Shown here piece after piece: positions 10,646 through 26,000 of a stretch of DNA of 64,000 nucleotides. The stretch is from Phoronis australis (lineage: Eukaryota > Phoronida > Phoronidae): assembly GCA_002633005.1 (NCBI GenBank), contig NMRA01000513.1, positions 195,702 to 259,701 of the forward strand. The letters are read 5' to 3'. The first letter of the stretch is position 1. Each line of letters opens with the position of its first letter. The notes under the pieces were generated by a model, which did not search any database, was not told the origin of the DNA, and saw nothing but the letters and a program-made list of their open reading frames with translations. The translations under genes and the position numbers were made by a program.

Positions 10646-13600
10646 TGTACTCCCATAGGAGGTCACATTGTTCAGATCGCCAGTCAACTCAGTGTGGAGT
10701 GGTGTTTATCTTAACAATTTCCAGAATGTTATCCGGACATAACATCTCTAAAGGTGGGAAGTGAATTGATATTAACAGATGCAGCGGCAATGGCTTTAAC
10801 GGCAAGTGTTTCACAAAAAATAGGATTAGAGTGAAAAAGGGCTACCCAGCTATTCCAAATATCTGCTAGAAACAATTTCATTGAAAGAGAAATACGCCGA
10901 GACAAGATAAACTCCAATAACTCAACAACATCTTTGAGAGTCAGTTAAGTCTTGTTGAATTAAGCAAATCCAAGTCATTATTTATAGTCTTGTTTTAAGA
11001 CATTTAGAATCCGGGGTAGGGAGAACCTGGGCCGGGAGACAACACTATTGAAGATGGCGTGGACTGGGACACAGACTTGGCTGTAAAAAGTAGACATAGT
11101 CTGTTACGTCGCCGGCGTCAGTATTTAGCGATTGTTGCCGGGACATTTACATGTATATGTAAATGAACTGTTGTGTTGGCCGGGTACATTCAAATTTTCG
11201 GACCAGGGTGCGGCAGTCGAGAGCTAGCCGTGATAAAGGTGTAGACGTGTCTACATGTAATTTGTTTGGACTCAGAGGGACGTTTGCGCCGACAGTGAAA
11301 ACTTGTAACATTCAGCGGACAAAGTGGGGACCGCAAGATGATGGTGTTCAAAGTAGAATGCTGAAAGGAAGGTACTGACCACAATAGCACTGTGCACGAA
11401 GTGTTTGAAATGATAAGTAGTGAACTCTGACTCAGTAATACTACTTTGGGTGCCACATGGGGGTAGTCGACCCAGTTACGATACTTAGTTTTTGTGTGTA
11501 AACGTCTTTTAATGTCCGAAGTTTCAATATTAAATTTGTTGTTTCTTTTAAACTTGTTTTTCTAATGAATCGTCTAATTAAGGTCACGTCGTGACATTGC
11601 ATAGCATTATCAATGCCTGTGACAACAGAAAAATACGGTAACGTTATGAATAGAAACTGGGAGTAATTGGTCCTAGATAGAAACGAGCGCCGCTATGTTC
11701 ACTTCGTCCTACCTTCCACCCAATGTACATTTGTACAGTAGAGAATCAATGGGGAATCGATTCAACCTAGGCTACTCAAGTCCACGGCCGGCGCACCACC
11801 TGCCGGTCAGTTGGTGACCAAGTCGTGACTGAAACTGTGAAGGTATTATAGTTTGAATTGTCTGTAATACGGAACTTCTTTAGTAGTCGCCAACTGAATA
11901 CACTGAATATGGCAAAGGATCCAATGTTAGAGTTAGTAAAAATTGTTTGTCCTTCAACAAAACTTGGTAGGCCTATGGACGGTGTTTGGCATTAAGTACA
12001 AAGCGCGAGCACTCGGTATTTAGAAATTTTTCAGTTCTGTTCTTTGGTAAAAGGCAAACACTGTTTGTCTTACAAAAACGAACGACAGCAAATGAGAGCC
12101 TCTTACCGAAAACACCAACGTTTCAATCATTTCGGAGGAGTTTTTGGGTCATTGTAAAAATAATGTTATTGCTTGTTTTAAGGGCATACCATGGCAGCCG
12201 ATTATTATGTTTTCGATGTCGTTCGTCTTTTAAATCCGTGCCATTGCTTTCAATTCTATTTCAATTTGCATTGGCATGAATTTTTCAGCATTTTATTTTT
12301 GTTTGATTTTACTTCATTTCTGTTTCTGTTGACAAAGGACGTTATTGTATCGAAAATTTCAGTTGATCCATTCTTGTTGTTTTATTTACCTATTTATATT
12401 CAGCATATTGAAAATGCAAAATTTCAGAAATTTCATGACGCAATCCATTATTCTTAACGTCACCGTTTGTACTAAAAGACTCCTTTCGTCATTGTTGCTG
12501 AGTAACGCATTACGTCATCGCTTTGTTATGTCAATTTGTTTTGGCAACTCTCCTCACAACATCTTCGACCGTCAAGCAGTCAAGACGTGTCTGGTGATCG
12601 CTCTGGCCATGTAGATCGCGATGCGCATGCTCAGCTGACGTGGTCGTTACCGGGACAACGCCTTCCATGATGCGCAGGTTAGCAACTGATTACTTTATTG
12701 GACAATATTCCTTCAAATACTAGTAACTCAAAGACTGGTCTACATGCAGGCCATAGTGAACGAGGTTGTCCATCCTTTTTGTAGACGCGTCAGGAAATTA
12801 CCAGTTAGACATGGTTCCATTATTTTTTGTAGGTCTCTGGACGAAGCTTCCCGGAGTGAGCAGATTAAACGAAGGAGAAGCTATCCAGCTTTCCTACCCT
12901 GATAATTTTGACTCGCTCGAAAGACGCAATCGTGGCAGAATATAGACCACTTGAGTGAGAAAGTGTGTTTGACGTGTGCTTGCACCAACTACATCTACTC
13001 CCTCTCGTGGCCTCTATAGATTCTCCAGGAAGGAGAGAAACGGAAATCCCAGTACAAACGCACCCGAGATATCATCAGTTGTACTGCGATCGGCATATCC
13101 AGTGGTAGAGTGCACCGTGTGATCTGACGCTGTTACGACAAAGTTATTTCACTTTCTGAATCATCTATTTCAAGTGAACAAAATTTGTATCTTTACGATT
13201 TCCCATCGACATGCAATGGAGCTTGTTGTTGTCCATGTCCGTTGACATCTATGAAAACTGACCATAAAGTAGTCTTCGAAGAGAGGTCGCGTCGTTCTCG
13301 GAATAAGACGAGATTCATATTGCACGTCGGGCATAGGAAATTCATGGCTGTCGAGTGTCATATAGTGAGGCATCCCAGTCTGGTTATTGCCCGCGACGAA
13401 AAGTGATAAAATACTGTGCCCTTGTCGAAGTAGAGTGGCCATTTCATTCACTTCAAAGTGACAAAATCACTTAATGTTGCAGATCATTACGATTAGGAAA
13501 ACTACGCGCGAGAAAGTCGAAAAGGTGAAAGAAATAATGCATGGACTTTGAAGAACATGTTGATACAAGGAGGTTTCAGATTTGATTTATAATGAGAAGA

Positions 13601-16600
13601 AAACGGCAAGTGAGCCAACTACGTGTTCAAAGAAAGAAGGAGCAGAAGGAGGGTGGATTGAATTTATAAGTACTTTTTATTTTAATTTTATACAAAGTTT
13701 ATAAGTACTTTCCGTCACCCACATAAGTTTTAACCAATGCCTACTGGCAAAATCTGGACGTTATAAATTCGTGATTCTCGATCATTCCACAGTTGCGTCG
13801 ACAGACCTTGTGTGGTTAAATTTTGTTGATAAACTACCGTAGCACCATTTACATGCTTGGTGGTAATCAAAGTTGATGGACTGTGGACATCGTCTTATGA
13901 TCAAGAGACTGACTGCTACCTTCCGTGCACGAAATCGGCACGTGTACGGGAGAGGACCCTTTTAGACAGAAGACGGTCTAATTGTAAGTGGCGTATCATA
14001 GCATCATACTACAGTCAGAAAACGCGGAATAACGTCTGTAACGAAAGACCTCTGTGTTATCAAGAGAACTTGCGCACTTTTAAATTGTAATTGGTAGGGT
14101 TTAATTTTGATTGATATACATGTACTTTTACTATACATGTTTATATTTTATTCTAGTATATCATATTAATCATTTTACTGTATCGTTTTCTTACATTTAT
14201 AAGTGGTTTGTAAATAAAAACTGAGAAAAAAATGACACGTGTATTACAGGTTCACATTATGCGCATGCGCATCATGGTAGTCAATTCACTGGATATTCGA
14301 GAACGCTGTTGAGTTTTGGCAAAAATGAAATGTTGTAAGCACCTGTAACCACTCCAGCCCCATGACCATGTTTCAGTAACACACAACAAGGTATTTTCAT
14401 TGCCGAACGACGATGTCATAAACGTGACTAAATTCGTTTGATATAATTGTAAGATAAAATGTCGAAGATAAAATATCAAAAACACTGTTATATTTTTCTA
14501 GAATATTTCGTTTTATGCAACTTTTGATTTTTCATGAAAATCAGAAACTTGGCTTATTTTTGAGAGCCTCTCATAACAATGACAGCATTTTAAACGCAAT
14601 TCTTTTAAGTATTTTGGAGAACACTGTGTTACATTTTCACGTGAATCCGATCATCCAAGTCTGAGAATCGATGTTCCGAAGTGAGCCAAATTTGTATCTT
14701 ACTAAGTTTCACGGGCTTGTACACATTACGCCATAACTTCCATAACGCCATAAACTCCCAAATTGCAAATCACAGACATTGTCGAAAATTCTTCTTGAGA
14801 AATTGTTACGTTTATGACACTATAATATTAAAAATTAATCGAAGTCAAAGACAGCGGTTCAGGCCTTTGCAGCTACCAAAAATTAATGAAGTCTGGTAGG
14901 TCAGCTTTGATGGCAAATTTGTGGAGTAAATTACAAACGATGGTCAAAACAGTATAATTTTAGAGGTTCAGAAGTTTGTCCTCTGTCCTTTTCTAACCGG
15001 ATACGGAGGTCCCGCCAATATTTAAGACGAAATCCTGGCTCTGTGAGAAATTTTAGCACGAATACAGGTACCCTTCAGTCCAATGGAATATAGTTGGTAC
15101 TGACATTTTTCAAACTAAATTTTTACTCATTAGAATATTTGGACTCTTGTCTCCTGCCTGGTATCGGGGCAGTCGTGAATTTGTAATTTTAGGGAGAAAG
15201 TGCCGAAATTGAAATTTGGTGTTTTTTTTGCAATGTCGTTTTTTCTGGTGACCATAGCAAAGTACATGGCTTGTTGAAATCCTTCATCTTTGGGAAACCC
15301 ATGGATTGTACATTCTGTAAGTTACGTCCTTTTCGAGGGTGTAAACAAAGGCTTTTGCATGTATTTACCAAGACCAGTGACAACGTCGAGATCAGCCATT
15401 CGAACTCTGACCATTGCCCCCTAATAAATGTGCCAACAATAACACTCGCAGGTACTCTCAGGGTTTGTTGTTTTTGAAAACTTTGTCGCACTCTTACTGT
15501 ACCCCAGTTGAATATTCTCTTTTGGTACTTATTTACATGTATTCTTAAAAATGCCTTACTAAGTGACCTACTTGGTAGCGATTTATTTCTCACGAATGTG
15601 ATGTTGTTGGCGTTATGAAATATATTTAGTCAATGCGAATCATCTAAGTCAAGAGGTTTCTTCTTCTGCTGTCTTACCGGAAATGAGGTCACATTTTGTA
15701 TCTCTGCAGTTGTGATTGCCCATCACTTTTCAACAGTGCTTAGTATAAAGTCATATTCAAATCTGATGTTTCGCGCTTTAATTTAACACCATAATAACAA
15801 AAATCTCAACGCATAATCCTTTTTCAAATTAGACAGTACATGTATGTTATTTAAAATAAAGAATAATATTCAATTGTTTTATGAATTTTCAATGACGTAA
15901 ACTTAAGGTTTTTGCCTTTTGTCAAACTGTGCCCAAACCCTTAGGCTATCGAACTGGTCGGAATAGAAAAACCAAAAGTGTTATTAGCGCTAAATGGTTG
16001 GATTAACGCGACTATGTCGTTTTGACTTCTTGTCCTTCGTTAAAAGATTCGTTTCTCACCCCTGAAATCACAATGTTCCCATAATTATCACGGAATGACA
16101 GCATTGTCCTCATGTGTGTTTGTATTGATGAATGTTGCTGAGAGTTTTTAAGAAAATGTTGCACTGCCCTGAAGCTGTATTGGTGACACTTGATTCAGAC
16201 TAGGAACTAAGTGATGCGACGATAGGCCTAATGGAAGCATGAAGTTGGAATTCACGCGTCCACTTTTTCAGCCAAGATTTTTATTGTCTGCGCGCGCATA
16301 CAGAGCGGAAGAGTGAAATGAACGTGTTGTTTAAGAGCATGGCGTTCCATATTCCTATACCCCGCAACTCGGCTCAGTCTTTGTGATTTAGTACATGTAA
16401 GTGCCTCGGGGAAATAGATGTATTCGACATGTGATATGCAGAAACGACGTGAAGGTTTTGGCGCTTCTGCTGTGCCGTGTTCAGTCCTCTCGTGCTGGCA
16501 GAGTTGAGATTGACAGTCCCAGGTTTTATTTGATGTCATACAGTTATTCGGCCATAATTATACACGATTTTCAATTTTCAGTAGATTTTTCAAGTGCCGA

Positions 16601-18458
16601 TACGCTGGAGTTAAACAGATTACCAATTTTCAATAGTCCGATGTCACATCCAGTTACATTTTTGAAAACCGTTATCATCTTATTTTTACGGCATCACCCA
16701 TAACGAGGAAGACGTCGCCATGGTAATTTCTCCAAAGTGGTTTCTTTGTTCAGACTGCGTTCTGGTCTTGGATATTATGTGTTGAGAAGAAATTGCTCCT
16801 TATTTTGCCACTTGGTTTAATATGGTAGCTACCCACATTACAACACGCCATGGAATCACGTGACATGAAAAGCTGCAAATTACCTCATGACATACTAGGG
16901 TGCATCAAAGGTTGCTGAAAAAATTTTGCTCTCATAAATTTCATGTTTCAATCATGTGGTGGTATTTCTGTGTCATTTCATTTCCACTTGAGAATGAAAC
17001 AAGCATGTTTCGAAATATCGTGTGTCATTTAATCATATCTCTTGGTCAGTTGCTTTACCAATGTTCTGTTGAGTGTTGAACTTTGTTCCGAGGATACGAA
17101 CGGAACGGAATAAAGATCGTTAATAACCACAAGTGTTGTGTGTTTTACAAATTTTACATAATTCTCCGAAAACTTGCTCCCGAAATACAGCCACCCCCGT
17201 AAATGAAATATTGGTAAGCGTCTGCTGGAAGGTGTCAAGTTTGTTGAGATCTTGTGTTCGATTTCTGAGAATACCTCCATTCTGATAATCCAACTGTAAA
17301 CGTCTGCCTCCAAGCACGATCCACGTTTTATGTACATGTAAATGTGTGGCAGAAATGGGCCTGTTCATTTTATGAACGATTCACCTTTAATTCATGAATG
17401 TACCGTACGACTCGTCTCAACGTGTAAAGTGTGCATGCCAAAATTACACTTTTCTTTTGACTGAACATGTTTGATTCCATACAAAATTTTTCGTCGAATT
17501 TGAGCAACATGAAATTTCTTTGAAGCACCAAAATGTACTTAAATGAAAAGCGCGCGTTTTGAGATTTCCTATTGCCAAGTGATATAAAAAAACAAGACTA
17601 AAACACAGTCAAACTCTGCGTTCTGGGGCGTTTGGTAGGCGACCACCTCCGTGGGCACAAAATTGATTGGCTGTTCTAGTGTGAATGTTACTTGTTAGAG
17701 TGTATTTTAATTTGCATATCCGGGGTTGACTTACCAGAACGTCCCATGTCCACCATTTCCTGGTGCCAGCCAGTGGGCAAATATCACTTTGTGGAAAAGA
17801 GTGTGTGATTGCCTATTGCGATGACGAGGCTGTCGTCTGCTTCCAATTGAACACGTGCAGTGCTGATATATATTTTCAAAGATAAGAATCTATTTCAAAA
17901 TGTGCCGGTGACTAATGCACAAATTTTTAGTGAATGGAAGAAAAAAATCGTGAGTGCCAGTCAAATTCATGAACTAAATAACACAATTTGTAACAACAGG
18001 TACTGTTAAAACGTCAGTTATTGGAAATATTTAATTGGAAATATTAAAAGACTGTGTATTCTCAAAATCCTACGGAATCTTCCGTATACATGCACAGCTA
18101 TGGTTTGGACTATGCCACACTCACGTGCATATCAAAAATATAATACAAACAACCAACAAGAACAGGTTTGCAAACAACTTTCGACATAGAGAGAAGACGA
18201 CTGACCGATATCAAAACAAATGCCGAATTAAGTTGTAAACTGGGCATAGTCCATGTTTCTTGAGAAACACGCGCAACTACGTAGTGTGTACGACATTTTC
18301 ACTTAATCCGACGTCCTCTTCTTGATCTTGAGATGGCGCGTAAATTGCTTTTTGTGCAGGAAAGTTGTTTGTGCGCCCTGTTAATGGTGGTTTTCGATGG
18401 CCGTCAGCCGTTCGTTCCGTAGTCTTCTTTGTGGTTAGAGGTTTTTGATAACAAAGAC
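10646..18458. other. 7.8 kb without interpretable genes
   Basis: Open frames are short (100 codons or fewer), lack family motifs, and overlap on both strands. Scattered TACATGTA palindromes and a few A/T-rich runs are present. Unrecognised exons of short genes cannot be excluded. Confidence 0.4.
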
Positions 18459-18462
18459 TTAA
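18459..18462 (-). CDS. candidate 3' terminal exon start of gene 2 (stop codon)
   Basis: On the - strand a strong acceptor (TTTTTTTCTTTCAG) is followed at 18462 by T-TAA. Joined to the phase-2 donor at 19345 it gives Ser-stop. Reading through the donor at 19341 also gives Ser-stop, so the protein end is the same either way. The exon would be mostly 3' UTR. It is supported only by the acceptor and the phase fit. Confidence 0.35.
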
Positions 18463-19340
18463 CTGAAAGAAAAAAACAAATGGTTTACTCACATTGTATC
18501 AACAACAACAATATCATACAGTGAAAGTATATTAAAGGTTGATTATCGTCGAGAAAAGAGAACATTTTTCGAAATAAGTCTCAACAGGGAATCAAACCTG
18601 TAAACTCCGCGGTCGCAATCTAACGTTCAGCGAAATCCCTCTCTTTAGATGCAGGTCTCAGACCATTTTAAGAGTAATTAGATGATAAATGCACCGGCCT
18701 CAATTTCATAAAACGGTGAGAATTTTCAATTTTTAATAAGAGCACATAAAACAACAGATTTTTTTTTGTTTTTCTTAAAAACTATAATCAAAGCTAACTG
18801 TTTCAAGATAGACGTCAGTCGTACACTAATCCGAAGAAATGCGTGTTTGCCCGTTGAATCGCTCGGGTCTCATTTAGCCAAGTTGTATCATCGTTGAAAC
18901 AAGATTTAAATAATGTTTATCCTTGGAATCACGCAGGCACTAGTGGACATCGTATACATTAACACAAGCAACTGCCCAACAAGCAACTCGTAACAACGAG
19001 AAAACACGAGATCATCCAATAATACGCTAAACCAGGCCAATGAAGTTAAAGCGTCTTGGGAGTAATTTCGAGATCATGGTTCCGAATCTAGCAAAATATC
19101 CGCTCCTGAATTGAAGCAATTGATCTTCTAGGCTGAATATGGGTTAAAATTCACATAGAAGATTGTTGGCTCCCAATGCCTTGAGGATGTGTTCCGGAAA
19201 GAACCTCAGATATTGCTGCACTGACCAACGTATATATATAACCGTATTAGGAGCACATGTAATCTCTTGTCGGTGTCGACTGTCGCACAACACCCCTTAA
19301 CTCTAACACACGAGCGTTTGCTTTTATACAGTTGGTATAC

Positions 19341-19557
19341 TTACGATGAATATTTATTGAACATCTTCGTGAACTCTTCTTTATCAACCACACCATCCCC
19401 GTTAGCGTCCCCGCTCTTGATCATATCTTTGCCGTCATTGTCAATACCAAAACCACCGAGGAGTTTATGGATTTCGTCGTCGGTGATCTTTCCATCATCG
19501 TTAGTGTCGTAAGCCGCAAAGGCATCGTCCGCCTTGAACGAGTTATTTTGCATCGAG
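19341..19557 (-). CDS. gene 2, sixth EF-hand module (last)
   Basis: The acceptor is TTTTCAG at 19558-19559. Incoming TC plus C gives Ser, then SMQNNSFKADDAFAAY. The loops are DTNDDGKITDDE and DANGDGVVDKEE, both with full ligand patterns. It ends FNKYS, then TC|GTAAGT, where read-through is SS-stop at 19341-19343. Confidence 0.85.
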
Positions 19558-22500
19558 CTGAAAATTAGGCCACGTGAATCATTTCTAATAGACAAAGCCT
19601 TTACGTTTAAAACTGATTACCAAATTCTGAATGCAAATTGTGCAAAACATTGATAGAACGATTTTGATAAGGGCTGAGTAGGTTGTTCGCCTGTTAGTCG
19701 CTTATGACCTTCTTGTTATGGGATAAAGTATGTAGATGAGATAAATTACGCCCTGATGACGTCGTAGCCAAGGGCACCATAATCTTATGTTTGTAATTGA
19801 CCTATCGCAAGCTCTGCCCCCTTGCAAAATGTCGACAAACAAACAATAAGTTTTACCTGGTAACGTGCTGTTTGTCGGGTAAAATGGAGGCTTGGAAACG
19901 AAGGTGTGTCAAGAATGCTGCGTCCTAATTGGTCGGTCAAGCCGTCACTCAAAATCCTGGCGATAGGTCAGTTACGTTTACAGGAAAAGCCCGATTGAAA
20001 ATGCATGCTTAGCTTAATTTTATTGTAACTTTTTCTTCCAAACTGCAATGCTCGAAGACCATAAGAAACCGTTAAATATTTTCAAAATCAACAGCGCCTA
20101 TTACGTGCGACTTAGCCACTCACGAAATAATTTTGGATTGTCCGGCTTCAAACTCGGCGCTGTCGACGCTGCCATCTTTGTTGGTGTCGAACTTCTTCGT
20201 AAATTGTTCGGCATTGTTCTTTGCATCGTCGTCACCTAGTCCTTCAGATTTGTAGCCTTTGATAACTTCATCGCTTGAGATTTTTCCATCGTGATTGTCA
20301 TCAAGGACATCGAACGTTTGCTTTGCTGTAACATGAAGTTGTTCTTTGCTGTCACCGCTACAAAAGAGATGATTATGTAAATCTTGAACCAACGTAAAAA
20401 TTTATATCATAAACATTTTAAGCCAGGTATACACGCCATGCTTGTGACCTCCGTGATAAAATGTACATTATCGTAAGTTTCCATATTGAGGAAACAAAGA
20501 CTACTGAAAATTTGAATCTGTGTCCAAAAAGTCTAAAAAAGGTCTCTTTCGGAGGATATTAGTGGAGATTTTTCGTTATTGCCGACTACGATGCCCTCAT
20601 TTACCAGTGGGCTTTAAAAGTGCCGAATCAATTACCTGCACATAAGATTAAAAAATCAAGTGACAGAAACTGGCACGTAGGGATGACATGCATTCATAGG
20701 TTCTCATCAAGACTTTCAATTCGAGTTACAATTTAAGTTAGCAATTGGAGTTTGTTCTCATTTTAAGCGTGGATTATAGTTGACACAGTAGATGTTTTAA
20801 CCTGTGATTGACAGTCAGACATCACATAACAGTTGCCTAGACTGGTCATCGGTAAACTTGAGTTTTGAAAGAGCAATGCCACATTTTCCTTAACTTTGCC
20901 TCTTGTCTGAAATGCAACACGTTCCCGAAAGAGCCCACATCCCAATGGGAGCTTTTTGCCCTTGTTCTCAAAAGAGTCCCATTGTTTCACGTTGGTGAGA
21001 CTCTCAGAAACTCCCGCTATAGGGAAACCACGCATTGTCGGCAGGTGAAACTTTTCCATCAACACATATATCCAAGCAATTTTCTGAGATTAAAAGAGTC
21101 GTGAGTGTCATTTGTTGGTCATGGTGCCGTGGCCCGTCAAATGAAAGCAAGAGACCTGGCCTACAGTTGTCTGTCCTGTATACTGGGTAACTGAATTGCT
21201 AAAGTCAGCTGAAACTACTCCAACCCGGTGAATTATTGGATATCAATTGGGTTATCCCTTAGTCATCTCATGAAAAGGCGTAGTGATGTATCAGGGAATG
21301 CTTTATATAGTGTCAAAGGTTGATTCTTTTAATGATCCATGTTATTCAAATACAGAAAAGTTTAAAATTTGTATATTTTGAGTCTGTGAATAACAAAAAA
21401 TCTGTTTTTGCTATGTTAAGATGGGTTCGGATGTTTTTAGAGTGAGTCTGGTATGCGCGGCCTTAGATATAAAATTTCATAAAGGTATGAAATAATAGAG
21501 ACTGACGCCATCGATTTAGTGAGGAGCTGTAAAAAATCTTTGCAAGCCAGTAACGCACTATACAACTGCTACCGTTTGTACAATTCATATCCATCCAATT
21601 GTTCCGTCAGAAAGTATTGTATATTCTGCTTACTTGGCCAGTTTAGACTGTTCGTCTTGAAATTCCTGCTTGGTGACACTGCCGTCTCCATCACCGTCGA
21701 AGGTAACCAAGAACTGCCTGGCTTGCTGATTGGCGACATCGCTGTCAGCACCTTGAGATTTCAGATAGGTTGTCAACTCTTCCTGCGTGGCTAGTCCGTC
21801 GCTATCTTTATCAATGGCCCCGAAGGTTTTATCTGAGTTCTTCGTCACTGCCTTGTTTGTCTTCTTGGTCAACTTTTCTTTTGGGTCAGCTTCCGAGGTA
21901 TCTTCAGCACGTTTTCTTGAACTTCCCCTAGAAAACGAAAAGAAATGGAATTGAAAATAAACACTTTTGCCAGACATTATTAGTAGCTATGGAATAATTA
22001 GCATAAAACCTCCAAAACGAGGCTTACTCCGGAACCATTCGGCCACAAGCCTGTTGTTCACATTCGCATCAATACACATATAATACCCACAGGGTCCTCG
22101 AACACTAAAACGCGTGTCTAACCAATGTTTATAGATTCTCATCATTCGTTCCATCTGTCATAAAACTCTGTCCAAGGTTTTGAAAAAAGAATAGTTATGA
22201 AGAAAATGATATTTTCAAACGTAGTTCGCAATACAAATCTATGTTCCCATTTTACTCCATGTTCACGCCATTTTTCAATGCTTAAATTATGACCTTAAAT
22301 CCTGAGTTTTGCCGGAGCAATTCAGCACTTTCTAGTTTAAAATTTCAATACTTGGCCAGTTTAAACTGCATGTCTTCAAATTCCTGCTTGCCGACTTTGC
22401 CGTCTCCATCACTGTCGTAGGTGGCCAAGAACTGCTTGACTTGCTGCTTGGCGACATTGTTGTCAGCACCTTGAGATGTCACATAGTCCATCATCTCTTC

Positions 22501-23040
22501 CTGCGTGGCTATTCCGTCGCTATCTTTATCAATGGCGCCGAAGATTTTATCTGAGTTCGTCTTCACTGCCTTGTTTGCCTCTTTCGTCAACTTTTCTTTT
22601 GGGTCATCTTCGGAGGTATCTTCAGCACGTTTTCTTGAAAACGAAAAGAAATGGAATTGGAGATACACTTTCGCTAGACACTACTAGTTGCTATGGAATA
22701 ATTAGCATAATACCTCCAAAACGAGGCTTACTCCGGAATCATTCGGCCACAAGCCTGTTGATCACATTCGCATCAATACGCATCTAATACCCACAGGGTT
22801 CTCGAACACTAAAACGCGTGTTTAACCAATGTTTATAGATTCTTATCATTCGTCCCATCTGTCATAAAACTCTGTTGAAGGTTTTCTTAAAAAGAATGGT
22901 TATGAAGAAAATGATATTTTCAAACGTTTTTCGTGATTTAGATCAGTTTGTTCCCTTTGTTTCCCATGTTCACGTCCTTTTTCAATGCTTAAGTTATGCC
23001 GGAGCAATTCTGCAATTTCTAATTTACAAATTCAATAGTG

Positions 23041-23085
<45 letters not shown>

Positions 23086-26000
23086 NATCTCTTCCTGCGT
23101 GGCTATTCCGTCGCTATCTTTATCAATGGCGCCGAAGATTTTATCTGAGTTCGTCTTCACTGCCTTGTTTGCCTCTTTCGTCAACTTTTCTTTTGGGTCA
23201 TCTTCCGAGGTATCTTCAGCACGTTTTCTTGAAAACGAAAAGAAATGGAATTGGAGATAGACACTTTCGATAGACACTACTAGTTGCTATGGGATAATTA
23301 GCATAATACCTCCAAAACGAGGCTTACTCCGGAATCATTCGGCTACAAGCCTGTTGATCACATTCGAACAATACGCATCTAATACCCACAGGGTTTTCGA
23401 ACACTAAAACGCGTGTTTAACCAATGTTTGTAGATTCTCATCATTCGTCCCATCTGTCATAAAACTCTGTTTAAGGTTTTCTTAAAAAAATGGTTATGAA
23501 GAAAATGATATTTTCAAACCTATTTCGCAATTTAGATCAGTTTGTTCCCTTTGTTTCCCATGTTCACGTCCTTTTTCAATGCTTAAATTATGCCGGAGCA
23601 ATTCTGCAATTTCTAATTTACAAATTCAATAGTAAGGTATATATAACTTTAAATGAGCAAAAATTCCACATCAGAAATTATGTTACATGTTTCCAGAACG
23701 TTTTCGTGCATCGTTATCACATTCCCAAGGAACCTTTACCCTGTGAGCTGGACAGAGATATCTGCGACACTTTGGTCATGAAACCCAGCATCATTATTCC
23801 TAGAAAGTTTTTATTGTTAATTAGAGTACTTTTACCAATTCTTGATTTGTAATTTGTTGAAAAGATTTAAACCCAGCAAATGCTGTTTACATAACCCCTT
23901 CTAAGCGCAACAGCATAAAATTTGTCAACAAGTTTTCTTTTAAAATCTTGAGTGACATTATTAGCAAGTCTGCTCATCTATAAAGGTAACCGCAACATTT
24001 ACATGTACATGTAGACTTTAACCAAGAAAAATTACAAGTTTATATAAGATCTTATCTACAAGACTGTGCGTTCTGCCTAATATCTACAAAACTTAAAATT
24101 TAATTTGGTAGAGCTGTATATTTTCTGAAAGTGCACGTAAAAAGCCTGTGGAATCTGACTTTTTACTTTGTATCAAGTTTTTATTGATTGGGTTACGATC
24201 CCGCCTTTTAGTAAAATTTAGCAAAAAAAAGAAATTTATATCAGCGGAACAGCAATGGATACAACAAAATAACGAAATTTTGTTTGATTTTTGTTGGAGA
24301 TGAATGTTTAAAAGCGTAAAAAGTGATTCTTTCACATAATTCGATGCTTATTTTAACACTTCTATTAGCATAAATTTAAGCAAATAATTAGAACCAATAA
24401 TCTTGAGTTTCTTGAGCCTATTGCATCGGTCATCATATGAGGCCTAGTGAGAGACTGTATCTGTGTGATGTGGTAGATTTTGAATGAATATTCAGGAGAA
24501 CGCGTCAACAAATCAAGTGAAAGCTTACGAGATGGTCTTGGAATTGGCCTCCTGGAGCTCTGCCTGGTCGATATTTCCGTCTTTGCTGGTGTCAAGTTTT
24601 GTCATAATTTCTTTAACTACCTTCGCGTTGCTTTCATCATCGACACCATTCTTTTTCAAGAGAGCAGTAACCTCAGCCGACGTAATTTTCCCATCCTTGT
24701 CAGTGTCGAGGGATTTGAAAAAGCTCTTTTGTGCTAGAGCAACGGTTGCGTTCCTGTCTCCCCTGTGGAAGTTTTGGAACATTAAGATTTTGTTTAAAAC
24801 AACTCAGAAATTAAGCTAAATTCGAAGTACATGTTTCCCATAGAGCAGTTTCTTTCTCTGTGTCCCCTACGGAATACTTTGTTATATAGATATTCTCAAA
24901 TTGTTTGACATCAATACACATGTAGTGACATAAATATTGTTTGGTATCAATATTGGGTGATCTAAATAGGTTGTAGTAATGTTTTCAATTTATCCGTGGA
25001 TGCAAAGCATGAAAAGTATTGACTACTATTATGTAATATCAATACAGTGTGATGCCAAAAGTTGTCGTCTTACAAGTTCCCTACATAGACGATCCCATGT
25101 AAATAGTTCATTTCAGAAATACATTGAAAGTGGTATTTTTAGTTTTTAGGCATATAAGTTTTATTTAGCGGTTACAACACTGAATAGGTAAACAAATAAA
25201 CGTCTATAAAAATCTCCCTGACATCCACGTTTTAACAATAAAGACGGAATAGGTAGGCGAGTAGGACAGACGAACGCTACCAACAAAACCCGTCAGCACG
25301 CCGATTGAGAGCTCACGCAGACATTTCCTCCTACGTCGTGCTTAGTCGTGCGTTTAGCTTAGTAGATCGACGAAGTTAGTCTACCTTTTCATGTCATCAC
25401 TGCGCATGAGCGACATTAATACTCACTTGGCTAATATGGTTGTAACTTCCGTATACTCCTCCTTGTCGACGCTTCCATCTTCGTTGGTGTCGTAGGCATC
25501 AATAAACTGTTGAGCCTGTTCTTCGGCGTCCTTCGACGATGATGTCGTGAAATCGTCAGTGGTGATTTTGCCGTCACCGTTTGTATCTAGAGCTTCAAAC
25601 CCTTTGTCTGCGGCCTTGCCAATCGCTTCATCACCCTTCTTCTTTATTTGCTCTATGCTAACCACATCTGATCGCTTGCTCTTAGCAACACTGAAAGAGA
25701 AGGTGGGTGACTATGTGAGCCTTGGACAAACGCTTCGGCTTCGTAGTAGTGAAACAAGTGTCGTGGGGCGATTCCCGAAGAATCGTGTTTCCTTTGGTTT
25801 ATAATTATTTCATACCATACATCTCCTTCCTACTTTAATCGATCAAATGATTTGGTTTTGGATATTTTTGCAAACATTCCACAATACTGACTTCATGCCA
25901 AAATCAATTATTTGACGTAACCGTCCGACCTCCAATCGTTTTCTTGTTCCACCTCACACCAATATTAGCGCCTAACAAGGTAACTGCTTTTACTGCCACT

